A DNA stretch of 64,000 nt from Hyalella azteca (taxonomy: Eukaryota; Arthropoda; Malacostraca; Amphipoda; Hyalellidae). Positions 9,813-21,932 of the stretch are shown here, piece after piece. Within the stretch, counting starts at the first letter, position 1, and each line of letters opens with the position of its first letter. The stretch covers positions 703,663 through 767,662 of the forward strand of contig NW_025934886.1 of assembly GCF_000764305.2 (NCBI RefSeq). The letters are read 5' to 3'. Position numbers and translations under genes: made by a program. The notes under the pieces were generated by a model. It did no database searches and had not been told where the DNA came from. It worked only from the letters and a program-made list of their open reading frames with translations.

Positions 9813-12800
9813 CCGATATACATCTTTTACGTTAATTCATATATCTTTTATGCTTTTAAATCTCGGTGTTATAAATTCGTCATTCGGTACATCATTCTAA
9901 TGTTGGTTTGTCTTGTGCATATTTCTAATGCTAAAGTTATCTTTGTTTAGAGAATAGAGCTGTGACGAACTAATCTTGAATAATGGCTAATCAATCGCGT
10001 CACCTCAAAGTTCGGATGGTCTAATTGTCACGTCCACCAATGACCGGAAATTAAATTCAACTTCCCTATTGGTTTTATCAGCAAGAGCTTGGACTGAGCG
10101 GATAGTTACTCGAACAAACGTTCTAAGTTTATTAAAGATAAATGACAAATAAATATAAACAAGTAACACTAATGATTTACAGAGGTGCGGCATATGAACG
10201 AACTAACAAGTTAAATGCGGAGGAAGTTAAAGTGCAATGAGAGCAAAATACGAGGAGAGAGCTAGAGTATTGAGATCCGAGAATAACGCACGATCCTACA
10301 ACAGAAAACAGAATGTAAATATCTACGCATGACAAGTCATATATACATAAAAATCACTATATTCCATCAAGTATTTCAAGCTAGATTTCACCACTATAGC
10401 ACACAACTCACCCTGGCGTCTGAGTCAAAATCCTATAAGAGAGGAACCAGGACGCAAGTCGGGATCGGCATAGTATCTGACGGCTATACTGAACCTGACA
10501 CCGACGTCAGAGTCGGTTCTACTTAAACTTCATAGTCTGACATACAGTAGTGGGAAATTTGCAGCAACACTTCATTACAAGAGCCAAGAACCCATCCCTG
10601 CTTGTAACAATCGTGACAGAAATGACCTGGAAAACTGCTTGCTAATATACGATGCTTCTAGACGAAGCTATGCCTAGCACCTTACGGACCAGGCAATAAG
10701 TCCAGCAGCTATCTCAATCAATCGTTAGCTATGAAAAAAATGGGTTCAAACACACAGTGTGTGTGCAGGGCTGAAATAAGACGAATCAATCACTTATTCA
10801 ATGTAAATCACAACTCCGCAATCCCCATCAACACTTGCACCTTGTGATCGCACCTTGTGAATCGTCACGAAAAGTACAAGAATCGGCAACAGGACATGGG
10901 CCTATTTCTTCAGTGCCGACATTTCTATTCTCTATAACATTTTCCGAAGAACCCCTCTGAAAGGATCAGCCAGATGCGAGGAACTAATCTAAATATTGCG
11001 ATGAAAGTCTACAGCCCTAAAAAAGTGATAAGCATTAACAACAAAAATTGAATTGAGCATGAATATAAATTGAAATTTTTAGCTGGTTTAACCTACTAAT
11101 TTGGAGTAGTTCAGTCATTATTGCGTTAAATGGTTGTGAATAAGATCGATTGAACAATGTCCCGCACTCTGTAAATCACGAGTTTATCAATCAGAACAAT
11201 AATTCTAAGTGACTAGCAGGATCATGCAATTCATGATCACTCTATAGACTAGAATTAGAAGCCACACTGTAGTTTTAGAATTAAATTTTATCCAAGTGCG
11301 GTATATTCAATCATTCGAACCTGGATTAAATACATCGAAAAATCCAGTTTTTTATATAAATTGTATTAGGTACTTGCATAAAATATCAATTTTTCCTTGA
11401 TGAAAATGATAATTGACAACATTGGACAAAGTAAATTTTACTTGTCCGATGCAAGTCAGTGATCGTTAAGTGGGCTACAGAGGTAATTCCGGCGCGTAGA
11501 ATTCAACTAGTTTAGCACTACCCATTCATTCAGTTTGTGACCAATATTGATAAAGGTAAATAAGCCTATGGCGCTAATGCCGGTAGCGCCGTGGCAAGGA
11601 TTTTTTCCATTTTTACCACTACTTGTTTTCAACTAAAATGGTAACATGGGATATTTCAACCACTTCATTAAACGTCATTTCCTCAATTCGTGACAAATAT
11701 ATAATTTTGTAATTAAATAAGCAAATTCTAATGAACATTGCGCTGTGACAAGGATTTTTTTGACATTTTTACAACCTCCCGTTTTCAACTAAAATGGTAA
11801 AACAGGTGGAACCAATCCTAACCTTACCTGAATGCAGACATAAACCTGAAGTAATGTGCTAAAAACGTCCCAATTGTTCATTTAATTTCATAATTATTGA
11901 TCAAGAATTGAGGGAATTTGGTGCACCTAAATGGTTTAATTCACCCATTTTGTTATTAATTTAAAACCTGAGAAGGCAAGAGTGCGAAAAAATTTTGCAC
12001 CGGCACAATGAGCTGTGAAATGTGCGTATTTAATTTAATGAATATTTGATACGAATTAAAGAAATGGGGCATGCCAATGTGGTTGAATTAACTTGTTTCA
12101 TCATTTTAATAAAAAACGAATGGAGGTAAATATGTGAAAAAAACTCCACTACAGCCCCGTGAGCATTGAAATATGTGGATTTAATTTCATATGTATTTGT
12201 TACGAATTTTATGCACGGGGTGTTCCGGAGCAGTTACGCCGGTGTGGCCCACGCTAACGCAGTAATGCTCACGCACATTTGTCAACTCGAATATGTTCTA
12301 AAATTAATGGAAACAGTGAAACACTCTAATTCGTTATCAATCACCCATAGAAGTGCTTGAAATGGGCGTAATTGGTTGTCATTTTCATAACAGTGTGCAA
12401 AGGAACGCAAAAGATTAAAAAAATAAATATAAGGCTACACATTTGCTCGCGTAGCAATACCACCTTGGAAGCGTGTACATGCAGCGTGCAATGATATTTT
12501 AAAGCAGAAGTAATACTAAGCAAAATAAATGTATACTAAGCTTTTGTGCCCCATTGATTCAATCTCGACATATCTCTGGTACGTCATGGATGAAATGATT
12601 CATTATTAAACCAAAAAAATGAATGCGGCATTTAATGACGTCCACATAAGTGAATTTCTTGCCAAAAATAGATGCCTCGAGTATTAGCCATCTTGTTGAA
12701 AAAAAAATAGATAACTAGTTGAAACATTTGCATGTAAGACTGTAGTTTGCATGTAAAGACTCCAATAAAATGATTGAAATTATAATAAATTTATCGTCAA

Positions 12801-13972
12801 TGACACTGCCACTGAGCCACATCAGTCACCGTTAAGCAGTTACAGCACCTGACTTGCCGCTCGTCAATATAAGCCATTAAATATTGGTCCGGACTATGAT
12901 TTGTAGGGTTCGATTGCCACACAATAACTAAAATGCTTTTTCTATCATGCTAGAAAATTTTGGCTTAGTTTTGTTAACAAAATAGATCGTAACTTAATAC
13001 TTACGAAGGCCGCAGACAAAATGTGTTGTTGCCTGTAACAAAGTTGGTGACATTGAGAGTATGAAGATTGATTGGGAAATCTCATTCAATGTTTTAAGAG
13101 GTCGTTTGTATACAAGCAAACATTTGCGTTTCTTGTGGTTAATGGAAGAAAACTGAGATATAATACACTGCGCAGAATACTGAAAAACTAAGAAATTCAT
13201 ACTGAAGAAGATGGATTAGTCCTTGGTTTTTATGAAACAATGTTTGAAAATTTAAATAAACTTTGGAAGACACTGACAGCCAACACGTGTCACGGTGTCA
13301 GTGCAGTAATGAGTAATGTTCTATGTCTGACTTGAGTTGAGAGCCTCACCAAAGTTCCCGCTCGTATTTACTATAGAAAAATACATTATATCAAACATAC
13401 ATTATTTAGTTGCAAAGGAATGAAAACCAGTTCAACTCACCATTGGTTATGGTGCTTGAACAATTCAAAGATGTGTTATATCATAAAGGCAACCCCACAA
13501 CAGTAATAGAGTACACTGCACACCACACATTAGCAAATCAGGATGTCAACTCACTCAACAGCAAGGTTGCTGACTTGCTTAGTTGTCTCATTACTCTCGT
13601 ACTTGGTGTTGGTGAGCCGAAAGGCGGTATTCATACATCGCGTTCACAATTGCGTTCACGTCATATTTGCTTCTCAAGCAATACAATGGTCGAGTGGTTC
13701 GACGAACTTGAATGTTGCTCCTGGTCCAGTAGCTTCTGTTCGATCGTGCGTCTGGCTTCCGCATTTTCTGGCTTCGAACTTTGTGCGGATTTCACTTTTC
13801 TGATTGCGCTGCGGAATTCAACTTGAATTCATTATCAATTTTGTGCATCCTGCGGAATTAGTGCCAATTTTTCGCAGCCTAAGCCCCCTGCGGAATTCAT
13901 TAACAGGTGTACTAGTCCATCTGATGTCGCATTTTTTCCATTTAGGGTCTGGAGCAAGAAAAATATTCACCG
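9813..13972. other. intergenic, no gene seen
   Basis: About 4 kb without a convincing coding region on either strand. A diverged direct repeat links 11580-11655 and 11740-11810 (CAAGGATTTTTT, then GTTTTCAACTAAAATGGTAA). The rest is unclassified AT-rich sequence, probably old transposon remains. Confidence 0.4.
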
Positions 13973-14833
13973 TAGGGTAAACGCGGTATATTCCGACACA
14001 TTAAGGACGCATCGAGAAATGAAAAACTATAAAAAAAGCGTATGCGTTACGTAAGTTCTGTTGCCTTCACGTCTCTCAAAACACTTCACTACGTGTCAGC
14101 AACGATGAAACGTCACAAAATGTTGCCATATTTATTAAAAAGCCTTTAGAATGGAAACCTACCAAATCCCTATATTCCGTCACTGTGTGTGGCAATATTC
14201 GACACGTGGTGAGTTGTATTGCGTCAGCGCTTCAAATTTAACTGATACGTAATGCCGACATCAACATATTTGAATTCTGTTCGCTGTGTGAGCTGTATTG
14301 GGATACAACACGGCTTTGAATTAGAACACTAATGAATATTGAAACTACTTAATTACATTTTAATTAACAGCTATTAGGCTTTTAATTAAGCAAATTTCAA
14401 TTTTTGTACAAAGCTTGGAACATAGTGGCCAGGGTTGGCAATGATTAAATCAAAATGATTAAATCACGTGATTAAATCACTTGATTTTTTTTATAAAAAA
14501 AATCATGATTTTTTTTATTTTTTCGATTTTTTTGATTTTTTCATATATTTAAAAATATTGAGTGGTAGTCTTTAATTTATATTGAGGTATTGTTATTCAT
14601 GGTTTAGTATAAATGTACTATGAATGACAAATTGGTATATAAACTTGTTGCCTTTAGTGTGTATTAGGTTCCAATAAATTGAATGTTTTTGGTACAGAGG
14701 CATCAAGAGTGCAATACATTGTACATAGCTAGCAGCTTAGCTAATTCTTATAAGGCTATAAGTAGTCTAACTATTTGACTATTTGTTATATTTTGATTAC
14801 AATATACAATTTGAATGTGTTAGCTAGCTTATA

Positions 14834-15596
14834 CAGGGTGGGGCAGAACTGATTGTACAGTTTTGAGGTGAAATAAAAGAGTAATGGAGGTACATAAAGA
14901 AGAAAGTTTTTTTTTTCATGATTAGCATAACATACCAATTAAAATACTTATGTTTTGAAAACAATATCAGGAAGATGGGGTTTGTGAGCTGCATCACACT
15001 GTTGGAGTTGTTCTCGGAAGTTTCCTACAGCACGTTCACACATATGGCGAAGTATGGCCATAACCTCAGCTGCAATAATCTGTTCCCTTAGCTGTGGTAG
15101 GGTGTGAGGGCGACTTCTGAACCCCTTTCTTTTAGATGTCCCCACAGAAAGAAATCGCAAATGCTCAAATCAGGTGACCTAGCAGGCCACTGTAAATCAC
15201 CTCTCAGAGACACCAGACCTATGGGAAACATGCGTTTCAAAACATTGAGTGACATTCGAGCTGTGTGAGCTGTAGCCCCATCTTGCTGGAACCACAAGTC
15301 TCTCAATGCTTCATTTTCAACAATGTTTTCCATCCTGGGCTGCAAGAAATTTTGCAACATTGCAGCATAGCGATCGGAATTAACTGTCACGGTTACTCCC
15401 TCCTCTGAGAATGACTCCAACAGTGTGTTGCAGCTAACAGCCCCATCTTCCAGATATTGTTTTCGAAACATAAGTATTCTAAATGGTATGTTATGCTAAC
15501 CTCTAGGAAAATAAACTTTCTTCTTTATGTACCTATGTACCTCCATTACTCTTTTATTTTACCTCAATACTGCTCAATTGGTTCTGCTCCACCCTA
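14834..15596 (-). mobile_element. internally deleted mariner-family element
   Basis: Terminal inverted repeats of about 63 bp (CAGGGTGGGGCAGAACTGAT at the left; TAGGGTGGAGCAGAACCAAT read inward from the right) are flanked by TA at 14832-14833 and 15597-15598. The element is only 763 bp. It keeps the C-terminal half of a transposase on the minus strand and lacks the helix-turn-helix part, so an internal deletion has occurred. Confidence 0.9.
14948..15471 (-). pseudogene. mariner transposase fragment (DD41D type), frameshifted
   Basis: Minus-strand reading from 15471 gives the catalytic core. WFQQDGATAHTA carries the second catalytic Asp, and SPDLSICDFFLWGHLKE follows with the third Asp 41 residues later, as in the DD41D mariner lineage. 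The DNA-binding region and the first catalytic Asp are missing. Just after HLKE the frame shifts; the C-terminal tail (RSRPHTLPQLREQI... ) continues in another frame down to 14948. Truncation plus frameshift make it inactive. Confidence 0.88.
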
Positions 15597-15945
15597 TATA
15601 TTGAGAGGTTGAGATTGTATTGACCTTTTAGGTAATTAGAAAGATTTTCCACCCTAATACAAATATTCTAATTAAAATATTTTATTTCAATCTTTAAATA
15701 TGCACATTTAAAACTAGAAACAAAACAATTACAATTATAAGAATATAAATAAAATAATTAAATGCAGTGAATAGATATAAAATATTTGAATTGTGCACAT
15801 GTTTATTTCAAACAATGTTAGCTTTTCTCATAACTTAAGTCTCGTTTCAAGTCGTATGAGGTTTGTTTTGTTATCGTTCAGTTCATGTTTAGTATTGGTT
15901 TATTGGTATGAATTAAATGGGAACAGTGCAGTCAGTCATTCAGTC

Positions 15946-16140
15946 ACTACTAGTCAGTGTGTATAGAAGGTAGAGTCTGGTAGATTTATAGGACATAAAA
16001 CTAGTAGATCTATTGATAGTGCTGTGCACTGTGCTATCAGCTACAGTCACTACTAGTCGGTGTGAGAGGGTAGAGTCTGGTAGATTTATAGGACATAAAA
16101 CTAGTAGATCTATTGATAGTGCTGTGCACTGTGCAATCAT
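15946..16140. repeat. 97-bp tandem duplication inside the hAT-like element
   Basis: Two near-identical copies share GTAGAGTCTGGTAGATTTAT and GTGCTGTGCACTGTGC. They may be subterminal repeats of the host element or a local duplication. Confidence 0.85.
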
Positions 16141-17208
16141 CTACCTATCTGTTATGTGACTCTTCAATGTTTAGGAGATCTGCATTCCTGAAGTGTTTTT
16201 GTATATTGAAGCCAGTTAAATGGTCAATATTTAGCTCATAACCTTGCTCCATACAAATTTTACAAAGCTAATGAATTGACTTATCAATAATTGTTTACCC
16301 AAAAATCCCAAAGTGGTAAACACCACCTTGGCCTGTTGGCCATTATTGAAGGCAATAAGTGCCCTTTTTAGCCATCCATTATGATCCATATACTGTTATT
16401 GTTAGTAGGCTAATTGCAACATAAAAAATAACACCTAATAAAAGACAAAAAAGCTGAAAAAATAAAAAAAATCAAATAAATCAAAAAAATCATGAAAAAA
16501 TCAAAAAAATCATTGATTTTTGATTTGGCGATTTTGAAAAATCGCCAACCCTGATAGTGGCAAAGCAGATAATTTTTTAGACTCTTCCTCAAGTTCATTT
16601 TTGAGTCCTATAGGCTATAAGTAGACCAGTAAAGTATCTTGGATACCAGAATTATCATATAAAAGAAATTTGTTGAAATCTTGAGTAAATGAGGAAATTA
16701 AAAATGAACTGATTCTAAAAACTTACTGGTTTGTCACTATGGCTTGGAATGATCTGTGTGTGTCCAATTCAAGTTGTGTCGGAATTAGTTTTGATGGGTC
16801 TAAATCCATCACTCAACTTAATCATCTAATAATTTATTTACGACTTGAAATCAGCGAATACAAGTTTACTAAAAGGATTCCTAATATATTCACAGACATA
16901 TTTAAAAGTCTCAAACCATAATATTCTTCCTATAGTAACAGTTATTCACTATTTGGTAGAGCAAGGTCAACTTGCATGGAACTAAAACAAAGCTTAATAT
17001 AAAGGAAAAACTAGAGAAGTGACGGAATTGCCTACGATATCGGAATATACCGCGTTTACCCTATTAAAAAATTTTACTTGCATAAAAGTTGCACCCTGGT
17101 GTCAGGACTGTCAGCTATAAAACGTAATTGACGGATTATGCCTATCTCATTAAAAAAATGGCAGCCATTTCTGCACGATCGGGGCTACTCGGGACACCCC
17201 TGGGGTCA

Positions 17209-17383
17209 TAGTGGCAAAGCAGAGAGTTTTTTAGACTCCCTCGAGTTCATTTTTAGTCCTATAAGTAGACCAGTAAAGTATCATGGATACCAGTATTATC
17301 TTACATAAGAAATTTGTTTGAGTCTTGAATAAATAAGGAAATTAGAAATGAACTGATTTTAAAAAATCTCTGGTTTGTCACTA
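17209..17383 (+). mobile_element. TAGTGGCAAAGC MITE, intact copy
   Basis: Starts TAGTGGCAAAGCAGAGAGTT and ends AATCTCTGGTTTGTCACTA, TA-bounded and 175 bp. The interior matches the copies at 6484 and 45058. It lies just outside the right end of the nested block. Confidence 0.85.
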
Positions 17384-18918
17384 TGCCTGGGGTAATTAGG
17401 AACACCCTTAAAAATGCATTTATAGTAGAACCCCAGTTAGCAAAGGCTCCAGTTAACAAAAAAAAATTTATTAACAACAAAGAATTTTGATTACATTTAC
17501 CTTGCTTGGCAAAAAAAAATTCACTTGTCAAAAAATTAGTGCATCATCGGTTGTCACTAAATTGTACATAGAATGCTATATTGAATTGTGCACCGGGCAT
17601 CATAGAATAAAAAGTAATTGACCTAAACTATGATTTATTTCTTCAAAATATATGATGGTTGTCACTAAAACATTTTCTGTTTCAGGTATGTTTTTCACGA
17701 TCTTTTTTGTTATAGTGAAACCACTAGACTTGATTAAAATTGTGTGAAATTACAAACCATCCTGTAAGCTTACAGATACAGAAGAAATGCTACATGGCTG
17801 CTGATATGAAGCTTGCAGTGGACAAGGTCGTTGTCAATGCTCAATGGCATGTCCATGGATACCATGGTCAGGAAGATGTGCCAGGTGCGCGGGAATTTAT
17901 TTTGTCATTTTAACGACCTGCACGGTGCGCCGTACTACGTTGGTAAAAAAATGTGCCGTGCGCTGTACTTTAGAAAGCTAAAATAGTTCTACTATTTTAG
18001 TCGACAATATACGCGAGTATATTGACTACGCGAGTTGAACTGACAATAATAAAATGTAAGACATGTCCGGGTTACTTCTGACTCTTCCGGTTGTCCGCCT
18101 TGTCGGATACAGAACGTACGGTAATCGTAAACTGTGGCTGTTATACATACGAAATGTAAACAGACGGTGTTCAGTGTTGCCATATGACTTTGGAGAAAAT
18201 TTCTTCTAAAATGAAGATGGCCGGGATTGTGCGAACACGTGCGTGAAGATAATCAATTTTCATTACATTGCGCCAACTGTGCACAGCAATAGCTTAAAAA
18301 AAGTGAAAATGCGCGGGAAAATTCCCCGAAAACATACATCATCCTGAGTGTGGCATGGATACAGTAATATCACATTAATAATATGGTAATTAATGAATAT
18401 GGTGATATCAAATCAAAAAAGGAAAAACAAGTAAAAATCACAGAAAATGTCATTTATTTTATATCTACATCATCTACAATGAAGGAGGAGGACTTCAGAG
18501 TACTGTTAGTAATGGATGAGTATGCTCTGCATGCTTCAAACGTTTTGAAATTAACTTTCATTGCAAGTGTCCCGGATTACCCCGTTCCCAGGGATAAATC
18601 TGGATGGTTTTATTTTGCATCTGGCACCTTACAAATAGCATATGGCATTTTTTTGAAGATGCCATTCAATAGCCCTCACAAAGAAAAAGCTATAAAATGA
18701 GCCTAAACTTGTTTCTGAAATGTTTCATGGTAAGAAGTTATTAACAAAAAAGGCTCAAAACCATCCTTTTTTACCCCGTTTGACGGTATCCAGGGTGCAG
18801 AAAGTGGGTCTGTGGGTGAATATCTAAAGATATTTGGTGATGCATCAGCAGCAAAGTTTATGCCTTCTGAAGATCTTGCTGACACATTAGGATTGAAATT
18901 ATTGCATTTTAGAAATTA
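17384..18918. other. intergenic, no confident gene
   Basis: A 105-codon open frame (18383-18700) shows no family resemblance and no splice context. Two adjacent perfect inverted repeats occur at 17978-18000 (CTAAAATAG, 5-base loop, CTATTTTAG) and 18006-18025 (CAATATA, 6-base loop, TATATTG). A short AGTAGAACCCCAGTTAGC motif near 17425 recalls pogo-type ends, but no partner end was found. Confidence 0.35.
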
Positions 18919-19381
18919 GGATAAACGTGGTATATTCCGACACATTAAGGACATAGCAAGAAATGAATTGCCATGTTTATTTAAAAGCCTTTAGAATTGA
19001 AACCTACAAAATCCCTAAATTCCAGCAGCGCTTCAAACTATATTCATTTGTAATTCTGGCACCCTGTGCTGGAATTCTGACGCCCTGTGTGAGCTGTATT
19101 GGAATACGACACAGCTCAGAATGAGCTTAATTAAAAATTTTAATTTTTTGATTAAGCTTTTAATTAAGAGCTGTTAATCTTTTAATTAAGAAAATTTTAA
19201 TTTTTGGACACAGCTCGGAACAAGCTGTGTGTCTCTAATTCCAAGCTGTGTTGGAATAGTTTTTATGTGTTTAAAACCGTCGCTTAACTTAATCATCTAT
19301 TAATTTATTTACCACTTGAAATCAGCAAATACAAGTATACTTAAAGGATTCCTAAGTGTCGGAATATGCCGCGTTTACCCC
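18919..19381. mobile_element. GGGTAAACGCGG element, short intact copy
   Basis: The left end GGATAAACGTGGTATATTCC and the right end GGAATATGCCGCGTTTACCC are inverted matches with TA at both borders. The interior aligns with the outer parts of the copy at 13975-17061 (CATTAAGGACATAGCAAG, TCTTTTAATTAAG, CTTAATCATCTATTAATTTA). It shows the empty state, without the MITE/hAT/mariner insertions. Confidence 0.82.
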
Positions 19382-19963
19382 TACTTCAAAGTTATTGCAA
19401 ATCTGAAAGACTCCAAGCCCACACAGTAAGGTTTCCAGTACGCTGGATGCATAGTGGCACCAGACTGTAAAGCAGGATGGAATTCTAATTTTGAAGGTTC
19501 ATATATTATTTTGATCCACCAAGACCACCTTTTCAACCCAAAATCGTTATTTGAGGCAAAAATGAACTTTTTAAAGACTTGAAATACATATGCTAACAGT
19601 CTAACCTGCTCAGTTTTTATAAAGTAATCACTTGGAACTTGCATGCCTGCACCTTTCGCTCAACAATTAAAATTAAACTTATAAAAAGTATTAGTTAGCT
19701 GAAGATTAGTCTCTTAAGTTGACTGCAATGAACTAAACTTCATAAAGTAATTAAAACTATGCTGCAAAGCAGAGTTTTCCATGCTGCACACTAAACACGC
19801 AATTTAGGCAAGCAGAACTACACATCACGAGAGCAAGCGTGCAACTGTAACAGCTTCATGTTCATAGTTCACTCCAGCCTCCCGGTGCATGATAATCTAG
19901 CAGGATGATCATTGGTGAAGGTAACCGAGTCTGACTAATCAACTATCATTTGTATATTTAGTG
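19382..19963. other. intergenic, no gene seen
   Basis: Nothing coding or repeated was recognised between the two transposons. Confidence 0.35.
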
Positions 19964-21932
19964 CAGTGGTTCCCAAACTTTTTCAGGCTTGGTGCTCCCT
20001 TTGGCCCCGTAGTGAATTGCTAGCGCCCCCTACAGACATATGCCTCTTTCTTGAAATTTAGTATGCTGCAATTTTAAAAGATAAAGGTTAAACACAAATG
20101 TGTATTTCACAAATAAAACCCATTTGGTGAACCAATATGTTTTTCAGCTGTTTCAGCACTACAGCAACTGTTTCAGCACTAGAAACCTAGAACGTCTCAG
20201 GCAAATTTATGGCTGGACTTGTGGCTGATCTCACAACCAATCTCCAAATTAAATTATCAAGTAATATCTCCCAAACTAATGAACGCAGCTCTATGAAACT
20301 TGGAACATGTATTCATCAGAGTCTAACAGTGATGTGTAGCCTGTAATTTTTTTTTATTTTACCTTCATTCATGAGTTATGCGTACATTGCAAAATAGGCC
20401 AAAATTTGCAGTGATCAAATAATTTCTTCCAAACTATTGAACTGTTTTGAATGAAATTTTGAATATACATTCCTAACTACCAAACGATGATTTTTTAGCT
20501 TATAAAATTTTGTTCAATTTTACCTTCGTTTGCGAGTTTTTTTTTTTTTTTCATTTCGCAGTCATTCTTGATTTCACACTTCCTTATATTTGGCCCGTAT
20601 TCCCTGGTAATATGTCACTAAAATTTGCAGCGATCAAGAAATTTCTTCTAAATTACAGAACAGATTTCAAGGAAAGTTTGTATATAAATATTTACTTAAC
20701 CTCTCAACGGTGATGTTTAGCTTGTGATAATTTTTTTATTTTGCTTTTGTTCGCAAGTTATACAGATATTGGAGGAACGACTGGCTTTTCTACTGGCCGG
20801 TTTAACCAAGAGCCTTATACGTATAGCCGCATAACTCACAAACAAAGGCAAAACGAAAAAATTGTAAACATCACCGTTGCTGAGGTTAAGTATTAAAATA
20901 CTAAGTTTTGTTCAGAAGTTTAGAAAAAATTTCTTGATGACTGCGAATTTAAGCACGTATTGCTGTTTAAATCATGAATGAAGGTGAAATTTAAAAACTT
21001 GTGAACAAAGGCATGATCGAAAAATTTTCACGAGCTAAACTTTACCGTTTGGTAGTTAGGACTGTAAATTCAAAATTTAGTTCAAATCTGTTCAGTAGTT
21101 TGGAAGAAATAACTTGATCACTGTGAAATTTGGCCCTTATTAATAATAATAATAGCGGTTTCAGCGTTTATTAGGCCGTAGGCCTGTCGTCGATTCCTTA
21201 CATTGCAGAACATCCACACCTTGTTGAGGTCTCAAACTCACAACTCACTGATTCAAATTCTACCATCCTTAACTGCCCGGCCTCCTTGCCGATTCTGACC
21301 AGAAACTGGCGCACAGAGCTGGGATCAAACCCGCACCTCTCTGCGCCAATCTTGGTGCTCTGAAATGTAACCACTTGGCCACCCTGCCATATAACAATGG
21401 CAAAAACAAATGATTGCAAATTCAAACAATTTTCACAAGCAAAACATTATCGTTAGGCCCTAATGAATATGTGTAGGTACCAAGTTTCATAGAGTAAAGT
21501 TCATTAGTTTGAGAGATATTCCTTGAACATTGAATTTGAAAATTGGCCATGAACCGGCCGTGAGTCCGGCTGTTAATTTGTGCAAGACGTAAACCCAGGA
21601 GAAGTTAAAAAAATATAACTCAGTACTCACTGCAGTGAGTGACAGAGCGCATTTTCTCATCAACAAAAACTTGAGGTCACGGACGGACGGACAGACAGAC
21701 GGACATGGCGAGCACAATAGTGCATTTTTTCCATAAATGAAAAAATGTGCTAAAAACAGATCTGGGTGAAAAAACCATCGCTGGGAGTCATGTGCTGCAT
21801 GTGTTGTGTACAAATCGTTAAACAAACGTTTGAACTTCTGACTTTGGACTATCGCCCTCTTCTTCCTTACCACCCCCCAAAATCTTGCCACCGCCCCTAG
21901 GGGGGCGATATCGCCCACCTTAGGAACCACTG
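19964..21932. mobile_element. fold-back hAT-like element
   Basis: Ends are CAGTGGTTCCCAAACTTTTT at the left and, read inward from the right, CAGTGGTTCCTAAGGTGGGC. Flanking 8-mers ATTTAGTG and ATATAGTG (7 of 8 identical) fit a hAT target duplication. Most of the interior is one large imperfect inverted repeat. The left arm of about 20230-20790 pairs with about 20800-21560; for example AAACTAATGAACGCAGCTCT... in the left arm matches the reverse complement of the segment near 21480-21520. No transposase was seen. A minus-strand SINE (21140-21392) sits in the right arm and a GGAC/GACA-rich patch lies at 21676-21705. Confidence 0.78.
21140..21392 (-). mobile_element. dimeric tRNA-derived SINE, minus-strand copy
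   Basis: The reverse complement shows the same order as the copy at 9407-9656. A GGGTGGCCAAGTGGTTACAT start is followed by B box GGGTTTGATCCC, the second module from GGCCGGGCAGTTAAGG, tail GCCTACGGCCTAATAAACGC and a (TTA)n run. It is inserted in the right arm of the fold-back hAT element, so it is younger than that element. Confidence 0.82.

Larger units (their letters stand above)
14430..16553. mobile_element. non-autonomous hAT-like element
   Basis: The element starts CAGGGTTGGCAATGATT and ends in the inverse (AAATCGCCAACCCTG). It is flanked by a perfect 8-bp target duplication ATAGTGGC (14422-14429 and 16554-16561). Short CAGGG... termini with an 8-bp duplication are the hAT signature. 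Subterminal regions are long T-rich (left) and A-rich (right) runs that can pair. No hAT transposase is present. A mariner lies inside at 14834-15596 and a 97-bp direct duplication at 15946-16140. Confidence 0.82.
14423..16740 (+). mobile_element. TAGTGGCAAAGC MITE split by a hAT-like insertion
   Basis: The first bases (TAGTGGC, 14423-14429) and the rest (from 16562, AAAGCAGATAATTTTTTAGA, to GTTTGTCACTA at 16739) form one MITE of about 185 bp. It is separated by the 2124-bp element at 14430-16553. Interior matches to the other copies are clear (AAGTATCTTGGATACCAG). Confidence 0.8.
13975..17061. mobile_element. GGGTAAACGCGG element, copy with nested insertions
   Basis: The left end GGGTAAACGCGGTATATTCC (13975) is the inverted match of the right end ending at 17061 (GGAATATACCGCGTTTACCC). 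Both ends are flanked by TA (13973-13974 and 17062-17063). A second, uninterrupted copy at 18919-19381 shares the interior. Removing the nested block 14423-16740 leaves about 770 bp without coding capacity, so this is a non-autonomous TA-target element. It carries a MITE, which carries a hAT-like element, which carries a mariner. Confidence 0.8.

Noticed and set aside
17425..17462. pogo/Tigger end
   Set aside because: A short AGTAGAACCCC-type motif was seen, but no inverted partner or transposase fragment was found.
18383..18700. 105-codon open frame
   Set aside because: No recognisable domain, no splice or UTR context, and it lies in transposon-rich DNA. Probably chance or old element remains.
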